A DNA stretch of 13,844 nt from Oscillospiraceae bacterium (GTDB lineage Bacteria > Bacillota > Clostridia > Oscillospirales > Ruminococcaceae). The notes under the pieces were generated by a model. That model worked only from the letters and a program-made list of their open reading frames with translations. It had not been told where the DNA came from and did not search any database. The DNA lies in assembly GCA_019423445.1 (NCBI GenBank), contig JAHZBJ010000042.1, forward strand, positions 2,245 to 16,088, written 5' to 3'. Made by a program: the position numbers and the translations under genes. Shown piece after piece: positions 1 to 6,836 of the stretch (position 1 is its first letter; each line of letters starts with the position of its first letter).

Positions 1-3000
1 GACGGCTATTCCATTATTGAACAGGGCAAAATCGGCGATATTGTAGGGGCCAAGAGCACTCAGCGCCGGGAGATCTTCGAAGAAGCGGCGGGGATCTCCA
101 AGTTCCGCTACCGGAAGGGAGAAGCGGAGCGCCGCCTGGAGCAGGCAGAGGAGAACCTGGTGCGCCTGCGGGACATCATGGGGGAATTGGAGGGACGCGT
201 CGGGCCCCTTCGCATCCAATCGGAAAAGGCTAGGCAGTTCCTTACCCTTTCAGAAGAAAAAAAGACCCTGGAGCTTTCCCTCTGGCTTGAGACCTTGGAG
301 AAGCTCCGGGGCCAGATTCGTACCCAGGAGGACAAGATCCTGGTCTGCAAAAATGACCGGGAAACGGTTCAGAACCGACTGGATCAACTGGAGGAAGAAA
401 TCGCTTCCCTTCACAGCCAGGTCCAGGATTGCGCCGTCTATATCGACAGCAAGCGTCAGGAGATCAAAGCGGTGGAGGATACTGTATCTTCCGCCCAGGT
501 AGACGTGGCTGTGAAGCAGAATGATATGGTACATAACCGGGCCAGCATCCAGGACCTGGAAAAGCGGCTGGCGGACAGCACCAGCGACCGGGAGGATCTG
601 GACCGACGCCTGGAGGATACCCGCCGTCAGGTCCAGGAGCATCAAAAGCTCCTGGAGACTGCTCGGGAAGAAATTCAAGTTCTTCAAGCCCGGCAGGAAG
701 AGAGCCGCAGCCGCCAGGAGGTGCTGGCGGGAACGGTGCGTTCCCTGACCATGCAGAAGGAAGAGCTCCAGGAAGGGGCGGAAAAGGCTCGTCTTTCCAG
801 CCAAACCTCCGCCACCCTGGTGGAGGAGACAGTGGCACGGCTGGAGACCCTCCGGGAGCAGTCCAAACAGAAGGACCAGCGCCTGGCTCAGCTGAAAGCC
901 GAGGAAGAGGAGTGCCGCAATTTTGCCCAGGAGCTCCAGGAACGGCTGGAAAGCCTTAGAAACACCAAAAACGGATACCTCTACAAACAACAGGGCAGAG
1001 GGGACAAGCTGGCCAGGCTGGAGGAGGAGCAGCGCTCCCTGGAGCGGACCGCCGGTGAAAAGCTCCAGCGCGCCCAGCTTCTGGCGGATATGGAGCGGAA
1101 CATGGAGGGGTTCCAGAACAGTGTCAAGACAGTGATGAAACACGCCGCCGCAGGTTCCCTTCGGGGAGTGGTAGGTCCTGTTTCGGAGCTGGTGCGCACC
1201 GAAAAGCAGTACGCCACCGCTGTGGAAATCGCCATGGGCGCCGCAATGCAGCACATTGTAGTGGAAAATGAAGGGGTAGCCAAGAGGGCCATCAATCTCT
1301 TGGTGGACGCCAAGGCGGGACGCTGCACCTTCCTGCCCCTGAATACCATTCGGGGCCGCCTTTTGGAAGAAAAGGGTCTTGAAGATTGTCCCGGCTATCT
1401 GGGGATCGCCGCCCGGCTGGTGCAGTGTGACAGCCGCTATGAAGAAGTGGTGGACAGCATTCTGGGCCGCACCGCGGTGGTAGAGGATATGGATTCCGCC
1501 ATCGCCATGGCCAGAAAATACGGCCATCGCTTCCGCATTGTCACACTGGACGGTCAGGTGGTAAACCCCGGTGGTTCCATGACCGGCGGTTATGTAGGAA
1601 AAAGCGCAGGAATTCTCAGCAGAAAAAATGAGATTGAAGCTCTGCGCAGCGAGTCCCGGGAGCTTACCGCCAAGGCTGAAGAGCTTGAGAAGCGCCTGGA
1701 TGCTCTGCGCCAGGAGACTGCCGCTATGGATGCCCTGGTGGATGGCGTGGAAGCGGAGGAAAAAACCGCTTCCGATGATTTGGTGGCAGCCAATGCGGAA
1801 CTGCGGCGGCTGACCCTAAGCGTCCAAGAAGCCGAAACCTTGGGAGAGGAATCCCTGCGGGAATTCGATGCCCTTACCTCCCGGGTGGAGGAGCTGAAAT
1901 CCCAGGGGCTGTCTTCCGGAGAGCTGGCGGAGCGTCTGGCGGCTAATCTGGAGCAGGTTTCCCGGGATATTCAGGAGAATACCCAGAAACAAGAGGAAGC
2001 CCGTCAGGAAGCGGCGGTTCTTACCGAAACTATATCTGAAAAGCAGATCGCCTTTACATCCATGTCCAAGGATCAGGAGGCTCTGGATTCCGCTCTTGAG
2101 ATATTGATTCAGTCCCGGGAAGGAAGCGAGGCACAGCTGGAGGGGTTCCGGGAACAGGTGCGCCGCCTCCAGGAGGAGAATCGTACTTTGGAGGAAAAGG
2201 TGGCGGAGATCACCGCCGCCGTGGCCACCAGCCGGGAGCGGATTGCTGCCCTGGGTGGGGAAATCAGCGCCAAGACGGAGGAACAGGACCGGTGCGAAGC
2301 CAAGGTTACCGTTCTTCGCCAGGAAGAGAAGAGCTGCAACAGCCGGAAGGAGTCCCTCTCCGGAGAGCTTGCGCGGCTGGAGGAGCGCTATAGCGCCATG
2401 ACGGCGGAGAGCGATTCCATTACCGCCAAGATGTGGGACGAATATGAGATGACCAAAAGCGAGGCTGCGGAAGCCGCAATGCCTCTGGAGGACGTGCCGG
2501 CGGCCCAGCGGCGCCTGGGCGAACTGAAAAACCGCATCCGGGGTCTGGGATCGGTAAATGTTGCCGCTATCGATGAGTACAAAGAGGTCTCGGAGCGGTA
2601 TGAATTCTTCCGTACCCAGATCGAAGACGTGGAAAAGTCCAAAAGGGAGCTGGGAAAGCTTATCGAGGACCTTTCTTCGGAAATGAGCCGCATTTTCCTG
2701 GAAAAGTTCGAAGCCATCAACCGCCACTTCGGCGTGATCTTCACCGAGCTGTTTGGCGGAGGCCGGGGTGAGCTGCGGCTCACCGATCCTTCGGACCCCC
2801 TGGAAACCGGTATCGATATCTTTGTGCAGCCGTCGGGGAAAATGGTCGGACTTTCCCTCCTTTCCGGCGGTGAAAAGGCCATTGTGGCCATCTGCATCTA
2901 TTTCGCCATTCTTAAGGTAAACCCAGCCCCCTTTGTCCTGATTGACGAGATTGAGGCGGCCCTGGACGAGGTAAATGTCAACCGGTTTGCCGCCTATATG

Positions 3001-3168
3001 CGCCGGATGACTGACAAGACCCAGTTTATTGCCATTACTCACCGCCGGGGCACTATGGAGGAAGCGGATGTCCTTTATGGCGTCACTATGGAGGAAGAAG
3101 GAGTCAGCAAGCTTCTGCGTCTGGATGTGGGTGAGTTGGAGTCCAAACTGAAAATAAAGATATCCTGA
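1..3168 (+). CDS. smc: Chromosome segregation protein SMC (5'-truncated by window edge)
   Basis: SMC is the ATPase of the bacterial condensin (with ScpA/ScpB) that compacts and separates chromosomes. The reading frame is open from base 1, so the N-terminal head with Walker A lies outside; 1055 residues are visible and roughly 140 are missing compared with ordinary ~1190-residue SMCs. The visible part begins at the Q-loop (SIIEQGKIGDIV) and continues with the conserved EIFEEAAGISKFRYRK stretch. A long Glu/Arg/Lys/Gln-rich coiled coil runs over about residues 55-380. The hinge, about 383-533, includes LRGVVGPVSELV and VNPGGSMTGG. The returning coil runs to about 880. The C-terminal head carries the ABC signature LLSGGEKA (953-960), Walker B FVLIDEIEAALDE (from 978) and the family ending ITHRRGTMEEADVLYGVTMEEEGVSKL. 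The frame is uninterrupted. It lies 28 bases upstream of ftsY, the usual Firmicute pairing. Confidence 0.98.
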   Translation, partial: DGYSIIEQGKIGDIVGAKSTQRREIFEEAAGISKFRYRKGEAERRLEQAEENLVRLRDIMGELEGRVGPLRIQSEKARQFLTLSEEKKTLELSLWLETLEKLRGQIRTQEDKILVCKNDRETVQNRLDQLEEEIASLHSQVQDCAVYIDSKRQEIKAVEDTVSSAQVDVAVKQNDMVHNRASIQDLEKRLADSTSDREDLDRRLEDTRRQVQEHQKLLETAREEIQVLQARQEESRSRQEVLAGTVRSLTMQKEELQEGAEKARLSSQTSATLVEETVARLETLREQSKQKDQRLAQLKAEEEECRNFAQELQERLESLRNTKNGYLYKQQGRGDKLARLEEEQRSLERTAGEKLQRAQLLADMERNMEGFQNSVKTVMKHAAAGSLRGVVGPVSELVRTEKQYATAVEIAMGAAMQHIVVENEGVAKRAINLLVDAKAGRCTFLPLNTIRGRLLEEKGLEDCPGYLGIAARLVQCDSRYEEVVDSILGRTAVVEDMDSAIAMARKYGHRFRIVTLDGQVVNPGGSMTGGYVGKSAGILSRKNEIEALRSESRELTAKAEELEKRLDALRQETAAMDALVDGVEAEEKTASDDLVAANAELRRLTLSVQEAETLGEESLREFDALTSRVEELKSQGLSSGELAERLAANLEQVSRDIQENTQKQEEARQEAAVLTETISEKQIAFTSMSKDQEALDSALEILIQSREGSEAQLEGFREQVRRLQEENRTLEEKVAEITAAVATSRERIAALGGEISAKTEEQDRCEAKVTVLRQEEKSCNSRKESLSGELARLEERYSAMTAESDSITAKMWDEYEMTKSEAAEAAMPLEDVPAAQRRLGELKNRIRGLGSVNVAAIDEYKEVSERYEFFRTQIEDVEKSKRELGKLIEDLSSEMSRIFLEKFEAINRHFGVIFTELFGGGRGELRLTDPSDPLETGIDIFVQPSGKMVGLSLLSGGEKAIVAICIYFAILKVNPAPFVLIDEIEAALDEVNVNRFAAYMRRMTDKTQFIAITHRRGTMEEADVLYGVTMEEEGVSKLLRLDVGELESKLKIKIS

Positions 3169-3196
3169 TGAAACGATAAGGAGAGGAAGACGGCCC

Positions 3197-4099
3197 ATGG
3201 GATTTTTTAATTTCCTGACCAAGGGACTGAAAAAAACAAGGAGTAACCTGGTGATGCAGATGGACGGCATCTCCGGAAAGCTCACCCCGGAGACCCTGGA
3301 GGAGTTGGAGGAGATTCTTATCCTTTCTGATGTGGGGGTAAAGACTGCCGGGCATATCTGCCAGAAACTGGCTGAGCGTGTAGGCCGCCGGGAGTTGGAT
3401 CAGGGTCAGCTGCGCACGGAGCTCAGGGACGTCATTGCAGAACTCCTTTCCCCGGATCAGGGACTGGATCTTTCCGGCCATCCCGGGGTGATTCTGGTGG
3501 TAGGAGTCAACGGAGTGGGGAAGACCACCACCATCGGCAAGCTGACTCACCATCTCATGGAGGACGGCAAGACCGTCCTGATGGGGGCCGCCGATACCTT
3601 CCGGGCCGCTGCCGCCGAGCAGCTGGAGGTCTGGGCCGGACGCTGCGGCTGTCAGATTATCCGGCATCAGGAGGGGGCGGATCCCGCCGCCGTGGTGTTC
3701 GATACCATCACCGCCGGCAAGGCACGGGGGGTGGACGTGGTGATCTGTGACACCGCTGGGCGCCTCCACAATAAAAAGAACCTGATGGACGAACTGGCCA
3801 AGATCGACAGGGTCATTACCCGGGAGGCTCCGGAGAGCAGCAAGGAGGTTCTTCTGGTGCTGGATGCCACCACCGGCCAGAACGGCCTGAACCAGGCTCG
3901 GGAGTTTGCTCAGGCCTGCGGGGTCACAGGGGTGGTCCTTACCAAGCTGGACGGCACCGCCAAGGGAGGCGTGGTGATCAGCATCAAAGATCAGCTGGGC
4001 CTGCCCATTAAATTTGTGGGAGTGGGGGAGCAGATCGACGATCTGAAGCCCTTCTCCGCCCAGGAATACGCCACCGCCCTGCTGTTTGACGAGGAGTGA
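3197..4099 (+). CDS. ftsY: Signal recognition particle receptor FtsY (short form, NG domain only)
   Basis: FtsY is the SRP receptor GTPase. It docks ribosome-SRP complexes at the membrane so that membrane proteins are inserted co-translationally. At 300 residues this is a minimal form: a short amphipathic, basic start (MGFFNFLTKGLKKTRSNL) leads directly into the helical N domain, without the long acidic A domain of E. coli FtsY. The G domain shows G1 GVNGVGKTT (103-111), DTAGR (185-189) and TKLDG (249-253), followed by GGVVISI and the closing VGVGEQIDDLKPFSAQEYATALL typical of FtsY rather than Ffh. There is no C-terminal methionine-rich M domain, which rules out Ffh. AAGGAGAGG (3178-3186) lies 10 bases before the ATG. 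The gene is probably co-transcribed with smc and rdgB. Confidence 0.97.
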   Translation: MGFFNFLTKGLKKTRSNLVMQMDGISGKLTPETLEELEEILILSDVGVKTAGHICQKLAERVGRRELDQGQLRTELRDVIAELLSPDQGLDLSGHPGVILVVGVNGVGKTTTIGKLTHHLMEDGKTVLMGAADTFRAAAAEQLEVWAGRCGCQIIRHQEGADPAAVVFDTITAGKARGVDVVICDTAGRLHNKKNLMDELAKIDRVITREAPESSKEVLLVLDATTGQNGLNQAREFAQACGVTGVVLTKLDGTAKGGVVISIKDQLGLPIKFVGVGEQIDDLKPFSAQEYATALLFDEE

Positions 4100-4105
4100 T
4101 CCCAT

Positions 4106-4720
4106 ATGAAGATGATTGTTGCTACCCGGAACCGCCACAAGCTGGAGGAATTCTCCCGGATGCTGGAACCTCTGGGCTTTTCTCTGGTGAGCCAGGAAGA
4201 GGTTTGTCCCGGTTTTGAGGTGGAGGAAGACGGAGAGACTTTTCAGGAAAACGCCAGGAAAAAGGCGCTGTCTATTTTCCGCAAAACGGGGATGCCTGCC
4301 ATTGCCGATGACTCCGGCCTCTGTGTAGATGCCCTGGGAGGTGCGCCTGGAGTCCATTCCGCCCGGTACGCTGATGACGAGAGCGGCGGCCATGACGATA
4401 AGGCCAACAACCGCAAGCTGCTGCGCAATCTGGCGGAGGTGCCCCAGGAGGGGCGGACGGCCCGGTTCGTTTCCGCCATCTGCTGTGCTTTTGGGGAAGA
4501 GGATCTGGTGGAGTGCCAAGGGGTGTGCGAAGGGACCATCGCCTTCCAGGAGGAAGGGGACAACGGTTTCGGCTACGATCCCCTGTTTCTGGTGGAGGAA
4601 GGCAAAAGCTTTGCTCTCCTCACTGGGGCGGAAAAGGACCGAATCAGCCACCGGGGCAACGCTTTGCGGAAGCTTTATGCCCTGCTGAAGGAGCGGGAAG
4701 CCGCTAAAGAGCAGAAATAA
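4106..4720 (+). CDS. rdgB: XTP/dITP diphosphatase (non-canonical purine NTP pyrophosphatase, RdgB/HAM1 family)
   Basis: This enzyme hydrolyses dITP, ITP and XTP to the monophosphates and pyrophosphate, keeping deaminated purines out of DNA and RNA. The 204-residue length is normal for the family. Visible motifs are the N-terminal ATRNRHKLEEF substrate loop, the acidic centre ADDSGL (67-72, with D69 as the expected catalytic base), GAPGVHSARYA, the base-recognition stretch NGFGYDPLF, and KDRISHRGNAL with S181-H182-R183. The ATG sits 6 bases after the ftsY stop. The only good ribosome-binding site, GAGGAG (4091-4096), lies inside the last codons of ftsY, which suggests translational coupling. 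The last residues are charged and look like a disordered tail. An 83-base gap with an inverted repeat separates it from yhbY. Confidence 0.96.
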   Translation: MKMIVATRNRHKLEEFSRMLEPLGFSLVSQEEVCPGFEVEEDGETFQENARKKALSIFRKTGMPAIADDSGLCVDALGGAPGVHSARYADDESGGHDDKANNRKLLRNLAEVPQEGRTARFVSAICCAFGEEDLVECQGVCEGTIAFQEEGDNGFGYDPLFLVEEGKSFALLTGAEKDRISHRGNALRKLYALLKEREAAKEQK

Positions 4721-4723
4721 GAA

Positions 4724-4760
4724 TTCCGGCCCTTTTGCAAGGAAAGATAGGATGCCGGAA
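4724..4760 (+). repeat. Inverted repeat between rdgB and yhbY
   Basis: TTCCGGC (4724-4730) and GCCGGAA (4754-4760) form a perfect 7-base stem around a 23-base loop. Inside the loop a smaller CCTT/AAGG stem (4731-4734 with 4739-4742) closes on TTGC. No T-run follows, so it does not look like an intrinsic terminator. It could be an mRNA processing or stabilising structure that separates smc-ftsY-rdgB from the yhbY group. No promoter with acceptable spacing was seen in this gap. Confidence 0.5.
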
Positions 4761-4792
4761 ACCATAAAAACATGCCGTGCATTGCGGCGGAT

Positions 4793-4797
4793 AGGAG
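4793..4797 (+). promoter_or_regulatory. Ribosome-binding site that fixes the TTG start of yhbY
   Basis: AGGAG sits 6 bases before TTG at 4804. This agrees with the expected N-terminus of YhbY proteins (Met-Leu-x-Ser-Lys), and no ATG is available nearby in frame. Confidence 0.75.
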
Positions 4798-4803
4798 CAT
4801 ATT

Positions 4804-5094
4804 TTGCTGAATTCAAAGGATCGTGCAAAACTGAAAGGCATCGCCTCCACGACTGAAACCATCCTCCAGTTGGGAAAAGGTGGGATTGGGGAGGCGCTGA
4901 TCAAACAGGTGGATGACGCTCTCACAGCCCGGGAACTGATCAAGCTCCATGTTTTGGAGACCGCACCTCAGGAGCCAAAGGAATTGGCCGCCCTTTTGGC
5001 GGAATCTACCGGTTCCCAGGTGGTACAGGTGATCGGGCGCAAAGTGGTGCTGTACCGAAGGAACCCCAAAAAGCCGGTGCTTCTCACAGACTGA
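4804..5094 (+). CDS. yhbY: YhbY/YqeI family ribosome-associated RNA-binding protein (CRM domain)
   Basis: This is a 96-residue single CRM-domain protein of the CRS1/YhbY family. Family members bind RNA and associate with pre-50S particles, so a role in large-subunit assembly is likely. The start MLNSKDRAKLKGIAS matches the family's MLTSKQRAxLR opening. It is followed by ILQLGKGGIGEALIKQVDDALTARELIKLHVL, with the GKGG loop at 24-27 proposed to contact RNA, and it ends in the strand VVQVIGRKVVLYRR. The start codon is TTG. The gene stands just before nadD-yqeK-rsfS, matching the yqeI-yqeJ-yqeK-yqeL order of B. subtilis, which supports the assignment independently of sequence similarity. Confidence 0.95.
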   Translation: MLNSKDRAKLKGIASTTETILQLGKGGIGEALIKQVDDALTARELIKLHVLETAPQEPKELAALLAESTGSQVVQVIGRKVVLYRRNPKKPVLLTD

Positions 5095-5121
5095 GAGAAA
5101 CGGCGGGACAGCTTTGTTGTC

Positions 5122-5127
5122 GAGGTG
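5122..5127 (+). promoter_or_regulatory. Ribosome-binding site that decides the nadD start
   Basis: GAGGTG lies 9 bases before ATG at 5137. The GTG inside this motif (5125) is also in frame and could be called as a start, but then no ribosome-binding site would precede it. The resulting protein MPQTTVLYGGTFNPVH also fits the NadD N-terminus better. Confidence 0.75.
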
Positions 5128-5136
5128 AAAGACGCG

Positions 5137-6330
5137 ATGCCACAAACAACGGTGCTTTACGGAGGGACCTTCAACCCTGTACACAAGGGGCATTTGGAGA
5201 TTTGTCTCCGGGCCAGGGAAGCGGTGGGAGCTTCTCAGGTGCTGCTGATGCCGGCGGCCCTGCCCCCTCACAAATCCCCTGGGGAACTAGCCCCTGACCG
5301 GGACCGGCTGGCCATGTGCAGTCTGGCGGCGGAGCCCTGGGGTTTTATTGCGGTGGATGATTATGAGATCCGCCGGGGCGGGCACAGCTATACCGTGGAT
5401 ACCCTGCGCTACCTGACCCAGGCCAGGCCGGAGGAGAAATTTTGGCTCCTGATGGGTACCGATATGTTCCTTACTTTCACCCAGTGGAGGGAATGGAAAC
5501 AGATCGGGGAGATGGCTACCCTGTTGGTGGCCTCCAGGGAAGATGAAGACTTGGAAGTCCTTCAGGGCCAACAAGCAGCTTTGAAGGAGCTTGGAATATC
5601 CTCTGTGCTTTTGCAGAATGTGCCCCTTCCCATGTCCAGCACCGAAATTCGCAGGGAGATCCGGGAACGGGGAGAGACGGATAAGGTCTGTCCGGCGGTG
5701 ATGGAGTATATCCGGGAACGCGGGCTGTACCAGCATGACAGCCAAGACCTGAATTACCTGAGGGAGTATATCCGCCCGCTGATGACAGAGTACCGCTACC
5801 GCCATTCCCTGGGGGTGGAAAAGCAAGCCGCTCACATGGCGCAGATTTTTGGTGTGGATCTTCATAAGGCGTCGGTGTGCGGCATCCTTCACGACGTTTG
5901 CAAAGATCTGCCCAAGGGTGCTTTATTGCAAAACATCCTAGAGTCTGGTATAATAAATGGCATTGATTTCAAGGCCTCCCCTCAGCTGATTCACAGCTAT
6001 GCCGGAGCCCTGTATATCCAGACCCATTTGGATATCCATGATCCGGAGATCATCGATGCGGTGCGTTATCATACCACTGCCCGGGCGGGGATGAGCCTGC
6101 TGGAAACCATTATCTACCTGGCGGACCTGACGTCGGAAGACCGTGAGTATGCCGATGTTGAGGAGATGCGCAGCCTCTGCGATTACGACCTGAGGGAGGC
6201 TATGGTCAGAGCTCTGACCCATACCGTACAGGAGCTGGCAAAGAAGAACAAACCCATCTGCCCTGATACCAGAGGGGCGTGTAGGGAATACTGTGTACCA
6301 ATACCAACTGGTGACGGAGGAATACAATGA
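5137..6330 (+). CDS. nadD: Fusion protein: nicotinate-nucleotide adenylyltransferase (NadD) + YqeK-type HD phosphohydrolase
   Basis: This 397-residue protein joins two enzymes that are separate neighbours (yqeJ, yqeK) in B. subtilis. Residues 1 to about 198 are NadD, which adenylates nicotinate mononucleotide to deamido-NAD: the nucleotidyltransferase motif GGTFNPVHKGH (9-19), PPHKSP, and the C-terminal MSSTEIR (166-172). From about residue 205 comes a YqeK HD domain, a family shown in other Firmicutes to cleave diadenosine tetraphosphate symmetrically. Its metal-binding residues appear intact: H223 in YRHSLGV, H252-D253 in GILHDVCKD, H286 in HSYAGA, H312 in RYHTTARAGM and D330 in IYLADLTSEDR. 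The linker is short and there is no frameshift. The stop overlaps the rsfS start (ATGA). A promoter-like sequence lies inside the YqeK half. Confidence 0.95.
   Translation: MPQTTVLYGGTFNPVHKGHLEICLRAREAVGASQVLLMPAALPPHKSPGELAPDRDRLAMCSLAAEPWGFIAVDDYEIRRGGHSYTVDTLRYLTQARPEEKFWLLMGTDMFLTFTQWREWKQIGEMATLLVASREDEDLEVLQGQQAALKELGISSVLLQNVPLPMSSTEIRREIRERGETDKVCPAVMEYIRERGLYQHDSQDLNYLREYIRPLMTEYRYRHSLGVEKQAAHMAQIFGVDLHKASVCGILHDVCKDLPKGALLQNILESGIINGIDFKASPQLIHSYAGALYIQTHLDIHDPEIIDAVRYHTTARAGMSLLETIIYLADLTSEDREYADVEEMRSLCDYDLREAMVRALTHTVQELAKKNKPICPDTRGACREYCVPIPTGDGGIQ
5926..5954 (+). promoter_or_regulatory. Candidate internal sigma-A promoter within the YqeK coding region
   Basis: TTGCAA (5926-5931), a 17-base spacer, and a perfect TATAAT (5949-5954) preceded by TGG, making an extended -10. 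The -10 is spelled by two consecutive ATA isoleucine codons (GGT ATA ATA AAT), which are uncommon in this gene. If active, transcripts would start near 5961 and carry rsfS and probably leuS. This is a match to consensus only, since promoter-like words occur in coding DNA by chance. Confidence 0.45.
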
Positions 6331-6689
6331 ATTCTGAAGAACTGGTCAAAAAGATCGTAACGGTTCTGGACAGCAAAAAGGGAATGGATATCGTTGGCAT
6401 TGATATCCGGGAGCTTACCACCATCGGGGATTATTTTATTCTGGTGACCGGTACCAGCACTCCCCATGTCAAGGCTCTGGCTGAAGAGGTGGAGGAAGCC
6501 CTTTCCAAGGAGGGGGTAGAGCCCCGCCGGATCGAGGGGGCCAGTTCCGCTACCTGGATCCTTATGGACTACCAGGACGTGATCATCCACATTTTTACCA
6601 AGGAAACCCGGGAGTTCTACAACATGGAACGCCTTTGGTCCGATGCCCCCAGGCTGGATCTCACGGGGCTGGTCCACGGGGACATGTGA
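6327..6689 (+). CDS. rsfS: Ribosomal silencing factor RsfS (YbeB/YqeL, DUF143 family)
   Basis: RsfS binds ribosomal protein L14 (uL14) on the large subunit and blocks joining with the 30S, lowering translation in starvation. The 120-residue protein shows the family pattern throughout: GIDIRELTTIGDYFILVTGTSTPHVKALAEEVEE, then ATWILMDYQDVIIHIFTKETREFYNMERLWSDAPRLDL. CGGAGG (6315-6320) lies 6 bases before the ATG. The ATG overlaps the TGA of nadD-yqeK, so translation is probably coupled to that gene. In B. subtilis the equivalent yqeL also follows yqeK. A 147-base structured leader separates it from leuS. Confidence 0.97.
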   Translation: MNSEELVKKIVTVLDSKKGMDIVGIDIRELTTIGDYFILVTGTSTPHVKALAEEVEEALSKEGVEPRRIEGASSATWILMDYQDVIIHIFTKETREFYNMERLWSDAPRLDLTGLVHGDM

Positions 6690-6695
6690 GAAAAA

Positions 6696-6801
6696 CGGCT
6701 TTTGGAAGCCGGCGTGTCTGAAAGCCGCAACACCGAGAGGTACCATTCAGGAAAACCCGCAGCCAAAGGCTGCTCAAAGCTGTGGCCGCAGAAGGTGCGG
6801 C
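6696..6801 (+). promoter_or_regulatory. Structured leader region upstream of leuS (three hairpins)
   Basis: Between the rsfS stop and leuS there are three short perfect stems. CGGCTT/AAGCCG (6696-6701 with 6706-6711) closes a TTGG loop. GCAGCC/GGCTGC (6759-6764 with 6768-6773) closes AAA. GCCGCA/TGCGGC (6785-6790 with 6796-6801) closes a 5-base loop. A second copy of GCCGCA at 6724-6729 could compete for the same TGCGGC, so alternative folds are possible. No canonical T-box sequence (AGGGTGGNACCGCG type) or U-run terminator was seen. The function is unknown; attenuation or processing are possibilities. Confidence 0.4.
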
Positions 6802-6836
6802 GCCGCTTTAAATCAATATTTAAGAGGGTGTGACTT

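Noticed and set aside
250..1527. Minus-strand open frame opposite the smc coiled coil
   Set aside because: Low-complexity reverse reading of a Glu/Arg/Gln-rich coiled coil, with no supporting motif or gene context.
3104..4828. Long minus-strand open frame across ftsY and rdgB
   Set aside because: It overlaps two well-supported + strand genes completely and shows no recognisable domain, so it is a codon-bias shadow.
6690..6836. T-box riboswitch before leuS
   Set aside because: The gap is short for a full T-box, and I could not find the conserved AGGGTGGNACCGCG-type motif or a terminator with a U-run. GAGAGGTACC near 6735-6744 is only a loose resemblance. A covariance-model search could overturn this.
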